DNA of 64,000 nucleotides from positions 682,001 to 746,000 of the forward strand of contig JADJLJ010000001.1 of assembly GCA_016710165.1 (NCBI GenBank), in the 5' to 3' direction. Position numbers and translations under genes: made by a program. The stretch comes from Chitinophagaceae bacterium. GTDB lineage: Bacteria; Bacteroidota; Bacteroidia; Chitinophagales; Chitinophagaceae. The notes under the pieces were generated by a model that was given only the letters and a program-made list of their open reading frames with translations, was not told the DNA's origin and searched no databases. Of this stretch, positions 31,000 through 38,864 are shown piece by piece (within the stretch, counting starts at the first letter, position 1; every line of letters starts with the position of its first letter).

Positions 31000-32244
31000 A
31001 TGCGTAAATCGCTGAACATCCTCCGCAACTCATTACGACTCACCTTCCAGGAACTGAGGGTTAATAAACTGCGTACGGCTCTTAGTCTTACCGGCGTTGC
31101 CTTTGGCATCTTCTGCATCATTGGTGTACTGGCAACGGTTAACAGCCTGGAAAGAAATATCCAGAATGAAGTGAAAAGCCTGGGAAGCAATACCATCTAT
31201 ATCGATAAATGGGATTACAGCGGGGGCCCCGACCAGCCTTTCTGGAAATTCAGGGCAAGGCCCATCCCGAAATTTGAAGAAGCAGACATGATCAGGCAGC
31301 GGGCCGTTCTGCTGGATGATATTTCATACCTGATGCAGACCGGGGGCAGTATATCCCATAAAGACGACCTGCTTCAGAATATACGTGTATATGGTGTGAT
31401 CGAATCACAAATGACCATACAACCGATCGGTTTTGCTGAAGGCAGGTTCTTTTCTGCCAGTGAATTCAGTACCGGCACCAATGTGTGTATCATCGGGTTC
31501 ACCAATGCAGAAACGCTCTTTGGCAGTACCGAACGGGCATTGGGCAAACAGATCGATGTGAAAGGAAAAAAGATGACCATCATTGGTGTCATAAAAAAGG
31601 AAGGAACCAATTTTATCGGTTGGGATTATGATGACTGCATCATGCTGCCCTATAAATTCTGTAAACAGCTGTTTGAAGAAGAATTTTCAAACCCCATACT
31701 GATCGCAAAGGGGAAAGAAGGCGTTACTACGGATGCATTGAGTGATGAACTGAAAGGCATCATGCGGCAGATCAGAAGACTGAGCCCTACCCAGGAAGAC
31801 AATTTCTCCCTCAACAGTGTGGAAGCATTCAGCAAGGCCATCCAGGGATTCTTTGCCACCGTAAATGTGGTGGGTGCCATCATCGGCGGCATCAGCCTCA
31901 TCGTAGGTATGTTTGGCATTGCCAACATCATGTTTGTGACCGTACGGGAAAGAACAGGTATGATCGGGCTTAAAAAAGCCATCGGTGCCAAGAAAGGTTC
32001 TATCCTTTTCGAGTTTCTGATGGAAGCCGCCCTGCTTTGCATTATTGGCGGCGCCATTGGTTTATTCTTTGTTTACATACTCACCCTCATCCTCTCGGGC
32101 CCCTTAAAGTTCCCGGTATATATTTCAATACCCATGCTCATCAGCACCATCATCATTTGCCTTACAGTAGGCGTGCTGGCCGGTATCATCCCGGCTTCAC
32201 AGGCTGCCCGTATGGACCCGGTGGTGGCCATCCGTTCTAAATAA
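31000..32244 (+). CDS. ABC transporter permease, MacB/FtsX type
   Basis: The protein starts at ATG 31000 (MRKSLNILRNSLRLTFQELR) and has 414 residues. Its layout is that of MacB-type permeases: one N-terminal helix (ALSLTGVAFGIFCIIGVLATV), a large periplasmic domain (about 60-280), and three C-terminal helices. The FtsX signature GMFGIANIMFVTVRERTGMIGLKKAIGAKKG lies between the second and third. Such proteins couple ATP hydrolysis by a separate ATPase to extrusion of lipids, peptides or lipoproteins. No ATPase gene is adjacent. Confidence 0.88.
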   Translation: MRKSLNILRNSLRLTFQELRVNKLRTALSLTGVAFGIFCIIGVLATVNSLERNIQNEVKSLGSNTIYIDKWDYSGGPDQPFWKFRARPIPKFEEADMIRQRAVLLDDISYLMQTGGSISHKDDLLQNIRVYGVIESQMTIQPIGFAEGRFFSASEFSTGTNVCIIGFTNAETLFGSTERALGKQIDVKGKKMTIIGVIKKEGTNFIGWDYDDCIMLPYKFCKQLFEEEFSNPILIAKGKEGVTTDALSDELKGIMRQIRRLSPTQEDNFSLNSVEAFSKAIQGFFATVNVVGAIIGGISLIVGMFGIANIMFVTVRERTGMIGLKKAIGAKKGSILFEFLMEAALLCIIGGAIGLFFVYILTLILSGPLKFPVYISIPMLISTIIICLTVGVLAGIIPASQAARMDPVVAIRSK

Positions 32245-32261
32245 TTTTACATGTTGAATTT

Positions 32262-32322
32262 TAAATGTTGAATTACTTTTGCCAGACCCTGTTCACATTT
32301 AAAATGTAACATTCAACATTTA
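32262..32322. repeat. 12-bp perfect inverted repeat upstream of tsaD
   Basis: TAAATGTTGAAT (32262-32273) and ATTCAACATTTA (32311-32322) are exact reverse complements with a 37-base loop. The right arm ends on the first base of the ATC codon where tsaD should start. Confidence 0.75.
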
Positions 32323-33362
32323 TCATAACCATTCTCGCCATAGAATCCTCCTGCGATGAAACATCGGCTTCGGTCTGCCGGGATGGGAAGATATTATCCA
32401 ACCACATTGCCAATCAAACGGTACATGAACAATTTGGCGGGGTGGTTCCCGAACTGGCCAGCCGTGCCCACATGCAGAACATAGTTCCGGTGGTGGATGC
32501 CGCCCTGCAAACGGCCCACTGCTCACTGCAGTCGTTGGATGCCATAGCATTCACGCAGGCGCCGGGACTGATCGGTTCATTGCTGGTAGGCACGCAATTC
32601 GCAAAATCCCTTTCACTGGCTTTAGATGTCCCGCTGATCTCCGTACACCATATGCAGGCACACGTGCTGGCTAATTTAATTGGGGAAGAAAAACCTTCTT
32701 TCCCCTTCTTATGCTTGACCGTAAGCGGAGGTCATACGCAGATCGTGCGCTGTGATGCTCCCACACAACTGAAAGTGATCGGCGAGACCATTGATGATGC
32801 AGCCGGCGAAGCCTTTGATAAAACGGCAAAGATGCTGGGGCTTCCCTACCCCGGCGGGCCATTGATCGATAAATATGCAAAACAGGGCAACCCCAAACGC
32901 TTTACGTTTCCCGAACCCCGGATACCGGGCCTTGATTTCAGTTTCTCCGGGTTGAAAACATCCATTCTCTATTTCCTGAAAAATGCCGGCACAAGCAATT
33001 TATTCAAAGAAGAGTTCCGGGCAGATGAAGCAACAAGACAGCGTTTCATTGATGAGAACCTGGATGATATCTGTGCCTCTGTCCAGGAAAGGATCATCAG
33101 CATCTTATTGAATAAATTAAAGAAAGCTGCCGCTGAGACCGGCATAACAGATGTCTGCCTGGCTGGTGGCGTTAGCGCAAACAGCGGCCTGCGTAGCGCT
33201 TTCAAAGCCCTGGGGGAAAAAGAAGGCTGGAGAACATTCATACCCGCATTTGAATATTGCACCGATAACGCAGCCATGATCGCCATCACCGGGTATTTTA
33301 AATTTTTAGAGAAGGATTTTACGGAGTTGGGGGTAAGCCCCTCTGCAAGAGCGGAGTGGTAA
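32322..33362 (+). CDS. tsaD: tRNA N6-adenosine threonylcarbamoyltransferase (no canonical start codon)
   Basis: The enzyme adds the threonylcarbamoyl group to A37 of ANN-decoding tRNAs. The family start ILAIESSCDETSASV, the metal-site HHMQAHVLANL, SGGHTQIV, GLPYPGGPLID, AGGVSANSGLR and the C-terminal SPSARAEW are all present, giving about 346 residues. In frame, a TAA at 32307 precedes TCA ACA TTT ATC ATA ACC ATT, so no ATG, GTG or TTG exists before the conserved core. ATC 32322 is where relatives have the initiator (MITILAIESS). GTG 32442 would remove the N-terminal core. A sequence error or non-canonical start is likely. Confidence 0.93.
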   Translation: MITILAIESSCDETSASVCRDGKILSNHIANQTVHEQFGGVVPELASRAHMQNIVPVVDAALQTAHCSLQSLDAIAFTQAPGLIGSLLVGTQFAKSLSLALDVPLISVHHMQAHVLANLIGEEKPSFPFLCLTVSGGHTQIVRCDAPTQLKVIGETIDDAAGEAFDKTAKMLGLPYPGGPLIDKYAKQGNPKRFTFPEPRIPGLDFSFSGLKTSILYFLKNAGTSNLFKEEFRADEATRQRFIDENLDDICASVQERIISILLNKLKKAAAETGITDVCLAGGVSANSGLRSAFKALGEKEGWRTFIPAFEYCTDNAAMIAITGYFKFLEKDFTELGVSPSARAEW

Positions 33363-33478
33363 GAAGATGACCCAAGGGGAATAGCCACAAGGCATAAGCT
33401 TGCTGATATCCAACCACTTTAAAAAAAATTACCCCCTAAATCAAGAGTTTGTTTCCTTAAAACTTGTATTTCTTATCC

Positions 33479-33516
33479 TGCATCCGGTATCTTGTATCCC
33501 GTATCTTGCATCCCTA
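33479..33516. repeat. Heptamer array GCATCCG/GTATCTT
   Basis: Five 7-bp units (GCATCCG, GTATCTT, GTATCCC, GTATCTT, GCATCCC) abut the start codon of the next gene. They are reverse-complement relatives of the units at 28113-28150. Confidence 0.75.
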
Positions 33517-34230
33517 ATGTCAAACTCCTTTTTCCAATTCAAACAATTCACCGTCTTCCAGCACAAATGCGCCATGAAGGTTTGCACCGATGCCTGCTTG
33601 TTTGGAGCACTGGCTGCAGGGTATAAACCACAAACCACAAACGGCCTGGATATCGGAACCGGAACAGGATTATTGTCGCTGATGCTGGCTCAAAAAGATC
33701 CGGATGCGGTCATTGATGCCGTTGAACTTGGTACAGATGCGGCTCAACAGGCCAGGGAAAATTTTGCAGCATCTCCCTGGAAGGAGCGATTGAATATTTT
33801 CAATGCAGACATGCTGTCCTTTAAGACTGAAAAGAGCTACGACCTCATCATTTCCAACCCGCCATTCTTTGAAGACGACCTGAGATCCCCGGATGAAGCA
33901 AAGAACCATGCAAAGCATGATACTTCGCTCAGCCTGAATGAACTGGTACGGGTTGTTCAACAACTTCTTGCAGCTGATGGCTCTTTTGCCGTACTACTCC
34001 CTTATCAACGGGTGAATTATTTTACAGAAGAAGCAGGCAGACAGGGACTACACCTGGCTCAGCAGGTATTGGTTAAGCAAACAGAAAAGCATAATTATTT
34101 CAGGGGAATACTGTTTTTCAGCAGAAAGAAAACACAACCGGTAACCGCATCTATAAGCATTAAAGACAAGGAAGGGAATTACACACCTGAATTTGTGGCA
34201 GCATTGAAAGATTATTACCTGTACCTGTAA
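33517..34230 (+). CDS. tRNA1(Val) (adenine-37-N6)-methyltransferase-like protein
   Basis: The start is ATG 33517 (MSNSFFQFKQFTVFQHKCAMKV), giving about 237 residues. It shows the YfiC/TrmN6 pattern: KCAMKVCTDACLFGA, the SAM motif GLDIGTGTGLLSLMLAQ, DAVELGTDAAQQA and the N6-adenine catalytic motif NPPFF. TrmN6 methylates A37 of tRNA1(Val) in the cytoplasm. It stands downstream of tsaD, another A37-modifying enzyme, though separated by 154 bases and a repeat array. Confidence 0.88.
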   Translation: MSNSFFQFKQFTVFQHKCAMKVCTDACLFGALAAGYKPQTTNGLDIGTGTGLLSLMLAQKDPDAVIDAVELGTDAAQQARENFAASPWKERLNIFNADMLSFKTEKSYDLIISNPPFFEDDLRSPDEAKNHAKHDTSLSLNELVRVVQQLLAADGSFAVLLPYQRVNYFTEEAGRQGLHLAQQVLVKQTEKHNYFRGILFFSRKKTQPVTASISIKDKEGNYTPEFVAALKDYYLYL

Positions 34231-34328
34231 TTGTTGATTTAACCACAAAGTGCGCAAAGTTAAACGCAAAGTTCGCTAAGAAAACATTCGTGGCAATTCG
34301 TGTAATTTGTGGCGGGCATTTTAGCATA

Positions 34329-35527
34329 CTATAACCCGGCGTATTCCTTCATATACAGGAACGGCTCATTCAACCTACCTGCTTTCACCATGGTGGCTTT
34401 GTCGATCACGTTGCTTCCGCCGAGGCGAATATCATCCAGTACGAATTTTATCATCTGCTCGCCAAAATACCGGCTGGCATCTCTCGGTAATTCATTCGGC
34501 AGGTTCCCCACGGCCATCACGTCCACCGAACCCGGCAGGTAAGGTGCAGTAACCTGAAAAGTTTCCCTGTCCACCCCATACACCGGGTTCTCAATGGTTG
34601 AATCGCCGAGGTTGCAGGGCACGGAACCATTTCGGTCATCGGTGATATCGGCAATGGTCTTTATGCGGAAATGCTCATTCCGCAGGTCTTCCATCTCAAA
34701 CAGGCGGGGGATATTCTTTTCCCAATAGATGCCATTCATGAGTATATCGGTATGCGAAAGATAATCAGCAAAGCGGCAGTTATAGTTCTGCGGGTTGGCA
34801 TGAAAGTCATTGCGCATATACTTCCCGGTTTCCTTGTGAACATACAGGTCGGCGCCCTTCAGGTGCACATACACCGGGTAGGCAAACTCCGTTTCAAAAT
34901 ATTCATCCGGCTCCACTTCATGAATGCCCATCAGGTTCATGATCTCCAGTACCCCATGTGCCACCCGGCCGGTGCCGGTGACGGCAATTTTCACATGGGG
35001 TAGTTTCAGCCCAAATACGTATGTACCAGTTTCTGAAAACTGTTCACCGAACCAACCCTTGCCAGCTTAAAGGTCCCGGTTCGGTTCCCATAAGCCATCA
35101 TGCCATTGTGCGCCCCCACGATACCGGCAAAGAAACCAAAGCCGATGATCCGGGTACCGTCCTCGTGTTCCAGGCATTCGTAATCGATCAATGTGATCTT
35201 TTTATCGAGTATGGCTTTGAATAATTGCTGGTTATAAGGCTGCATTTTCTTCGTGTGGGAAAAGAACATATATGTCTTCCCTTCCAGGAGCATGTCAATG
35301 GGTACTTCTTTGATCCCGAGCAGCAGGTCACATTCACGCATATCTTCCTTTACCTCCACCCCTGCCCTTTCATATTCAACATCGGCATAGCAGCGTTTGG
35401 ATGAATGCTGGACGATCACGTTAATGTCCTCAAAATTTTTCTTCAGCCATTTGCAATGGGCCGGGGTAAGGGCTACCCGGTTGTCGTGCGGCACTTTCCC
35501 TTCCCGTATTAAACCAATTGTAAGCAT
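34329..35527 (-). CDS. Saccharopine/lysine dehydrogenase-like NAD(P)-dependent oxidoreductase (frameshift)
   Basis: Start is ATG 35527 (MLTIGLIREGKVPHDNRVALTP). The first half matches the alanine dehydrogenase/PNT N-terminal domain used by LYS1-type saccharopine dehydrogenases, with FFSHTKKMQPYN and GFGFFAGIVGAHNG. The second half has the NAD site VAVTGTGRVAHG-type sequence (KIAVTGTGRVAHG) and VGNLPNELPRDAS. The halves are in different frames: one more base in the CCC at 35010-35012 joins HTYLGLKLPHVKIAVTG as in relatives. The full protein would have about 399 residues and probably acts in lysine or amino-acid metabolism. Confidence 0.82.
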
Positions 35528-35593
35528 CAATCGTTGAATTTGGATGGCAATTTACATTTTAGATTTTATATACAAGTTTCTTCTTCTGCCAAT

Positions 35594-35681
35594 TTGAACT
35601 ACATAGGCACATAGAAACATAGTAATACACACATAGTTCTATGTTCGCTTCTATTGTGACCTATGTGCCTATGTGGTTCAA
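35594..35681. repeat. 21-bp inverted repeat with internal ACATAG octamers
   Basis: Arms at 35594-35614 and 35661-35681 are complementary over 21 bases with one G-T position. Between them ACATAGnn units repeat with an 8-base step. It lies in the divergent gap between the dehydrogenase-like gene and hscB. Confidence 0.85.
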
Positions 35682-35715
35682 AACTTCGTTACACTTACAA
35701 TAAAAAGTGATGTTG

Positions 35716-35723
35716 TACATTTG
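35716..35723 (+). promoter_or_regulatory. Putative -7 element of hscB, very close to the start codon
   Basis: TACATTTG fits TAnnTTTG and ends only four bases before ATG 35728, so a transcript from here would be almost leaderless. The -33 element is not clear. Confidence 0.35.
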
Positions 35724-35727
35724 CAGC

Positions 35728-36207
35728 ATGAACTACTTCGACCTGTTTGAACTGCCCGTTTCCCTGAAAATAGACCAGGGCAGTCTTGCCCAAAAATATT
35801 TTGAGTTGCAGAAGAAATATCACCCCGATTTCTTTACACAGGCTACCGAACATGAACAGGAAGAAGCGCTGGAAATATCTTCCCAACTGAACAAGGCCCT
35901 CAAGGTCTTTAAGAATAAGGAAGAGACCATTAAGTACGTTCTGCAACTGAAGGGCCTGCTGGAGGAAGAGGAAAAATACCAGTTACCCCCGGATTTTTTA
36001 ATGGAAATGATGGAACTGAATGAAGGGCTATCCGGTGATTCCTTTTTACAGGTAACAAACAGGGAGCAGGAACTGTACAGCATAGTGGAACCCATCATTG
36101 AGCATTACAATGATTCAACGGTCACTACCGCCGACCTGCTGAAACTGAAAGAATACTATTACAAGAAAAAATACATCCAGCGTATTTTGGACAGAACAGG
36201 CGGATAA
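35728..36207 (+). CDS. hscB: Fe-S cluster assembly co-chaperone HscB
   Basis: The 159-residue protein starts at ATG 35728 (MNYFDLFELPVSLKID). It has an N-terminal J domain with YFELQKKYHPDFF, containing the His-Pro-Asp motif needed to stimulate an Hsp70. A C-terminal three-helix HSCB domain follows with LPPDFLMEMMELNE. HscB brings IscU to HscA during iron-sulfur cluster transfer. No other isc gene is nearby. Confidence 0.92.
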   Translation: MNYFDLFELPVSLKIDQGSLAQKYFELQKKYHPDFFTQATEHEQEEALEISSQLNKALKVFKNKEETIKYVLQLKGLLEEEEKYQLPPDFLMEMMELNEGLSGDSFLQVTNREQELYSIVEPIIEHYNDSTVTTADLLKLKEYYYKKKYIQRILDRTGG

Positions 36208-36217
36208 TGTAATATTG
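36187..36217 (+). promoter_or_regulatory. Probable promoter of the tRNA-Leu array
   Basis: TTG (36187-36189) and TAATATTG (36210-36217) are 20 bases apart. The -7 box has one mismatch to TAnnTTTG. It overlaps the 3' end of hscB and would give a leader of about 45 bases before the tRNA. Confidence 0.45.
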
Positions 36218-36266
36218 CAACCCCAAACGTTAATACGTATAAACGAATTAACAGATTAACGTGTAA

Positions 36267-36350
36267 GCCCAGATGGCGGAATTGGTAGACGCAGCAGACT
36301 CAAAATCTGCCGTTCGCAAGGATGTGCAGGTTCGATTCCTGTTCTGGGCA
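36267..36350 (+). tRNA. tRNA-Leu (anticodon CAA), intact copy
   Basis: The 84-nt gene folds as a class II tRNA. The acceptor GCCCAGA pairs with TCTGGGC, the anticodon arm is GCAGA-CTCAAAA-TCTGC with CAA, there is a long variable arm, and the T arm is GCAGG-TTCGATT-CCTGT, with discriminator A. CCA is not encoded. It is the only one of four related copies in this stretch with a full 5' acceptor strand. Confidence 0.95.
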
Positions 36351-36353
36351 CGT

Positions 36354-36383
36354 AAAAGCTTCGCTAAATGCGGGGCTTTTTTT
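36354..36383 (+). terminator. Terminator-like hairpin after tRNA-Leu
   Basis: AAAAGC-TTCGC-TAAAT-GCG-GGGCTTTTTTT forms an AAAGC/GCTTT plus CGC/GCG stem and is followed by T residues. The same sequence is repeated after the second and third tRNA-like copies (near 36739 and 37131), directly before each nuclease gene. Confidence 0.65.
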
Positions 36384-36394
36384 ATTTTAGAACC

Positions 36395-36638
36395 ATGTTT
36401 ACAGTGTATTCTATAAAAAGTATTCATAGGAATTACATCTATGTAGGTCTTACAAATGATATTGGAAGGCGATTTAATGAACACCAAAAGGGACAAAACA
36501 AAACCACTGCTCCTTATAAACCGTTTGTATTAATATATCAGGAGAACTTTACTACCAGATGAAGCCAGAAATAGAGAAGTTTACTTGAAATCAGGAATAG
36601 GTAAAGAGTTTTTAAAACAATTACTAAAGGGTAAATAA
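36395..36638 (+). pseudogene. GIY-YIG nuclease, copy 1 (2-bp deletion)
   Basis: Starting at ATG 36395 (MFTVYSIKSIHRNYIYVGLTN), the gene matches copies 2 and 3 but lacks two bases at about 36559. AGATGAAGCC stands where copy 2 has AGATCTGAAGCC, so the frame ends at 36562 after 55 residues. The remaining sequence keeps the later family residues (NREVYLKSG) out of frame up to TAA 36638. The truncated product keeps the GIY-YIG beta strands and the Arg of IGRRF but loses the catalytic Glu. Confidence 0.85.
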
Positions 36639-36643
36639 AGAGA

Positions 36644-36735
36644 GAATTGGTAGACGCAGCAGGCTCAAAACCTGCCTGCCGGCAGGCAGGTCTGCCGTTC
36701 GCAAGGATGTGCAGGTTCGATTCCTGTTCTGGGCA
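36644..36735 (+). pseudogene. Partial tRNA-Leu with 20-bp palindrome, copy 2
   Basis: From GAATTGG to the discriminator A the sequence equals tRNA-Leu(CAA), but the 5' acceptor strand and the first D-arm bases are replaced by unrelated AT-rich sequence. CCTGCCTGCCGGCAGGCAGG is inserted after the anticodon loop CTCAAAA. The 5' anticodon strand reads GCAGG instead of GCAGA and still pairs with CCTGC from the insert. It cannot form an acceptor stem, so a working tRNA is not expected. Confidence 0.88.
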
Positions 36736-36779
36736 CGTAAAAGCTTCGCTAAATGCGGGGCTTTTTTTATTTTAGAACC

Positions 36780-37193
36780 ATGTTTACAGTGTATTCTATA
36801 AAAAGTATTCATAGGAATTACATCTATGTAGGTCTTACAAATGATATTGGAAGGCGATTTAATGAACACCAAAAGGGACAAAACAAAACCACTGCTCCTT
36901 ATAAACCGTTTGTATTAATATATCAGGAGAACTTTACTACCAGATCTGAAGCCAGAAATAGAGAAGTTTACTTGAAATCAGGAATAGGTAAAGAGTTTTT
37001 AAAACAATTACTAAAAGATCAGGGTAATAAAGGGAGAATTGGTAGACGCAGCAGGCTCAAAACCTGCCTGCCGGCAGGCAGGTCTGCCGTTCGCAAGGAT
37101 GTGCAGGTTCGATTCCTGTTCTGGGCACGTAAAAGCTTCGCTAAATGCGGGGCTTTTTTTATTTTAGAACCATGTTTACAGTGTATTCTATAA
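36780..37193 (+). CDS. GIY-YIG nuclease, copy 2 (reads through into the next tRNA copy)
   Basis: The domain (residues 1-about 80) has VYSIKSIHRNYIYVGLTN as the GIY/YIG strands, the Arg in IGRRFNEH, and the catalytic Glu in EARNREVYLKSG, so all family key positions are present. Single-domain proteins of this kind are UvrC/YhbQ-like nucleases. After KQLLKDQ no stop follows, and translation would continue through the third tRNA-like copy and its palindrome (giving CLPAGRSAV) to 37193. The tail of about 50 residues is probably meaningless. Copies 1 and 3 end at the expected place. Confidence 0.85.
   Translation: MFTVYSIKSIHRNYIYVGLTNDIGRRFNEHQKGQNKTTAPYKPFVLIYQENFTTRSEARNREVYLKSGIGKEFLKQLLKDQGNKGRIGRRSRLKTCLPAGRSAVRKDVQVRFLFWARKSFAKCGAFFILEPCLQCIL
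37036..37127 (+). pseudogene. Partial tRNA-Leu with 20-bp palindrome, copy 3
   Basis: This is nearly identical to copy 2, 392 bases downstream, with the same palindrome at the same site and the same GCAGG/CCTGC anticodon stem. The acceptor 5' strand is missing again. It lies inside the read-through frame of nuclease copy 2. Confidence 0.88.
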
Positions 37194-37420
37194 AAAGTAT
37201 TCATAGGAATTACATCTATGTAGGTCTTACAAATGATATTGGAAGGCGATTTAATGAACACCAAAAGGGACAAAACAAAACCACTGCTCCTTATAAACCG
37301 TTTGTATTAATATATCAGGAGAACTTCACTACCAGATCTAAGCCAGAAATAGAAGTTTACTTGAAATCAGGAATAGGTAAAGAGTTTTTAAAACAATTAC
37401 TAAAAGATCAGTTTAAATAA
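37172..37420 (+). CDS. GIY-YIG nuclease, copy 3
   Basis: The 82-residue protein from ATG 37172 equals copy 2 up to TTRS, then has KPEIEVYLKSG in place of EARNREVYLKSG. Two small deletions (one and two bases) cancel and keep the frame with one residue less. The catalytic Glu before VYLKSG is kept. It ends at KDQFK and TAA 37420. This is the only copy with a complete, normally terminated frame. Confidence 0.85.
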   Translation: MFTVYSIKSIHRNYIYVGLTNDIGRRFNEHQKGQNKTTAPYKPFVLIYQENFTTRSKPEIEVYLKSGIGKEFLKQLLKDQFK

Positions 37421-37421
37421 A

Positions 37422-37517
37422 GGCGGAATTGGTAGACACAGAAGACTCAAAACCTGCCTGCCGGCAGGCAGGTCTGCCGTTCGCAAGGATGTGCAGGTTC
37501 GATTCCTGTTCTGGGCA
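37422..37517 (+). pseudogene. Partial tRNA-Leu with 20-bp palindrome, copy 4 (right end of array)
   Basis: This copy starts at GGCGGAATTGG, so it keeps more of the original D-arm side than copies 2 and 3, and it carries the same palindrome. Its anticodon 5' strand (AGAAGA) does not pair with CCTGC. It is followed by different sequence and a strong terminator. It looks like the right-hand remnant of the tRNA gene into which the units were inserted. Confidence 0.85.
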
Positions 37518-37523
37518 CAAGGT

Positions 37524-37553
37524 AAAAAACCTTCTCAGGTGAGAAGGTTTTTT
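37524..37553 (+). terminator. Rho-independent terminator at the end of the tRNA-Leu array
   Basis: AAAAAACCTTCTC-AGGT-GAGAAGGTTTTTT is a strong stem with a T run and ends the array seven bases after the last tRNA-like copy. Confidence 0.9.
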
Positions 37554-37601
37554 ATTATATGGATGATACCTGAAAGCCAATCAGCTTATCATTATTACTT
37601 A

Positions 37602-38663
37602 TCACCGGTGGATCGCTTTATAATCCACCAATTCCACATCCGGTGAAAGAAACCCCTCCTTTACAGGCTCCTCCTTCATCAGGTCGGTACTCAGGTATTT
37701 TTTATTACTGTCGGAAAAGACCGTGACCACATTGCAGTGTTCCATGCCCGGCATGTTCTGCAACTGTATAGCACCAATGATATTGGCGCCGGACGAGATC
37801 CCGACGGCCAGGCCCAGTTGCCCGGCTAGTTTTTGCGCCATGATAATGGAATCGCCATCTGAAACTTTTATCACTTCATCCAGCTGATCCAGGTGTACGA
37901 TGGCAGGAATGAATTCATCCGATATGCCCTGGATGCGGTGTGATCCTGTTTTATAGCCCGTAGAAAGCGTAGGTGATTCAGCAGGTTCAAGCGGGTGGAT
38001 CTTAATGGCGGGATCTCTTGACCGCAGGTATTTACCTGTACCCATGATGGTACCGCCGGTACCCACACCGGCAACAAATGCACCGGGTGTCACATCAACC
38101 GATTGCAACTGCATCCATATTTCCTTCGCGGTAGTCTTTTCGTGCGCTTCGGCATTATAGAAGTTCTCAAACTGCCGGGGTAGGAATATATGATCATTTT
38201 CCCGGTACATCTTTTCACTCAGGGCTATGCTGCCCAGGAAGCCACCCTGCTCTTTTGACACCAGGATGACCTCTGCCCCCAGACTTTTGATGATATCTTT
38301 CCGTTCCTTACTCAGCCAGTCGGGCATGATGATCCTAACATCATGGCCCAATGCCCTGCCGATGGCGCTGAACGAGATCCCCGTGTTGCCACTGGTGGCT
38401 TCAACAATGGTATCCCCGGGTTTTATTTTGTGGAACTGGTATGCCTGCTGTAAAATATAAAGTGCCATACGGTCCTTTATGCTGCCTGTAAGGTTATAAT
38501 GTTCGCACTTTACATAGATTCTCCTGGTATCCTTTTTATAGCGATAGGTGATCTCCAGCATGGGGGTATTGCCAACGAGTTCCCAGAAGTGCTGGAATTT
38601 GTTTGCCAGTTTCTTTCCCGCCAGTTCGGGAGCTATGTTCTCATAACAGGTGTAATCTTTCAT
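37602..38663 (-). CDS. PLP-dependent cysteine synthase/cystathionine beta-synthase-like enzyme
   Basis: The 353-residue protein has the fold type II signature: LVGNTPML at the start, the PLP lysine in NLTGSIKDRMA, EATSGNTGISFSAIG, the phosphate loop GVGTGGTIMGTGKYL and VGISSGANIIGA. Such enzymes make cysteine or cystathionine, or use related beta-replacement chemistry. The N-terminal extension of about 30 residues before the core and the late Lys/Glu-rich end make an exact substrate call unsafe. The upstream gap (38664-38864) holds a bulged CCGGGCGTTGT/ACAACGCCGGG hairpin and no gene. Confidence 0.88.
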   Translation of the reverse strand: MKDYTCYENIAPELAGKKLANKFQHFWELVGNTPMLEITYRYKKDTRRIYVKCEHYNLTGSIKDRMALYILQQAYQFHKIKPGDTIVEATSGNTGISFSAIGRALGHDVRIIMPDWLSKERKDIIKSLGAEVILVSKEQGGFLGSIALSEKMYRENDHIFLPRQFENFYNAEAHEKTTAKEIWMQLQSVDVTPGAFVAGVGTGGTIMGTGKYLRSRDPAIKIHPLEPAESPTLSTGYKTGSHRIQGISDEFIPAIVHLDQLDEVIKVSDGDSIIMAQKLAGQLGLAVGISSGANIIGAIQLQNMPGMEHCNVVTVFSDSNKKYLSTDLMKEEPVKEGFLSPDVELVDYKAIHR

Positions 38664-38864
38664 GTTACTGCGGGTTTATGAAACCGGGCGTTGTTATTTA
38701 CAACGCCGGGTAATTTAATTAACTGTTTGGCAGTTCCTGTTTAGTTAATTCAATTTTTTTCATTCTCCCGGTAATACAGGTTACGCATGCACCGGCTAAG
38801 AGTTCGTAAAAAATGAAACGACCTTGCTGAAGGCAAAGCAGGGTGGAAAGTTACTGCAGAACAT

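Noticed and set aside
36664..36683. Intron in the tRNA-Leu copies
   Set aside because: The insert is a 20-bp perfect palindrome, far too short for a group I or II intron, and the host copies lack an acceptor stem.
36248..37273. Three repeated minus-strand frames opposite the GIY-YIG genes
   Set aside because: They are exact shadows of the duplicated plus-strand nuclease units and run into tRNA sequence; nothing supports them as genes.
38664..38864. Possible riboswitch upstream of the cysteine-synthase-like gene
   Set aside because: Only a bulged hairpin and AT-rich inverted sequence are visible; no conserved riboswitch core was recognised.
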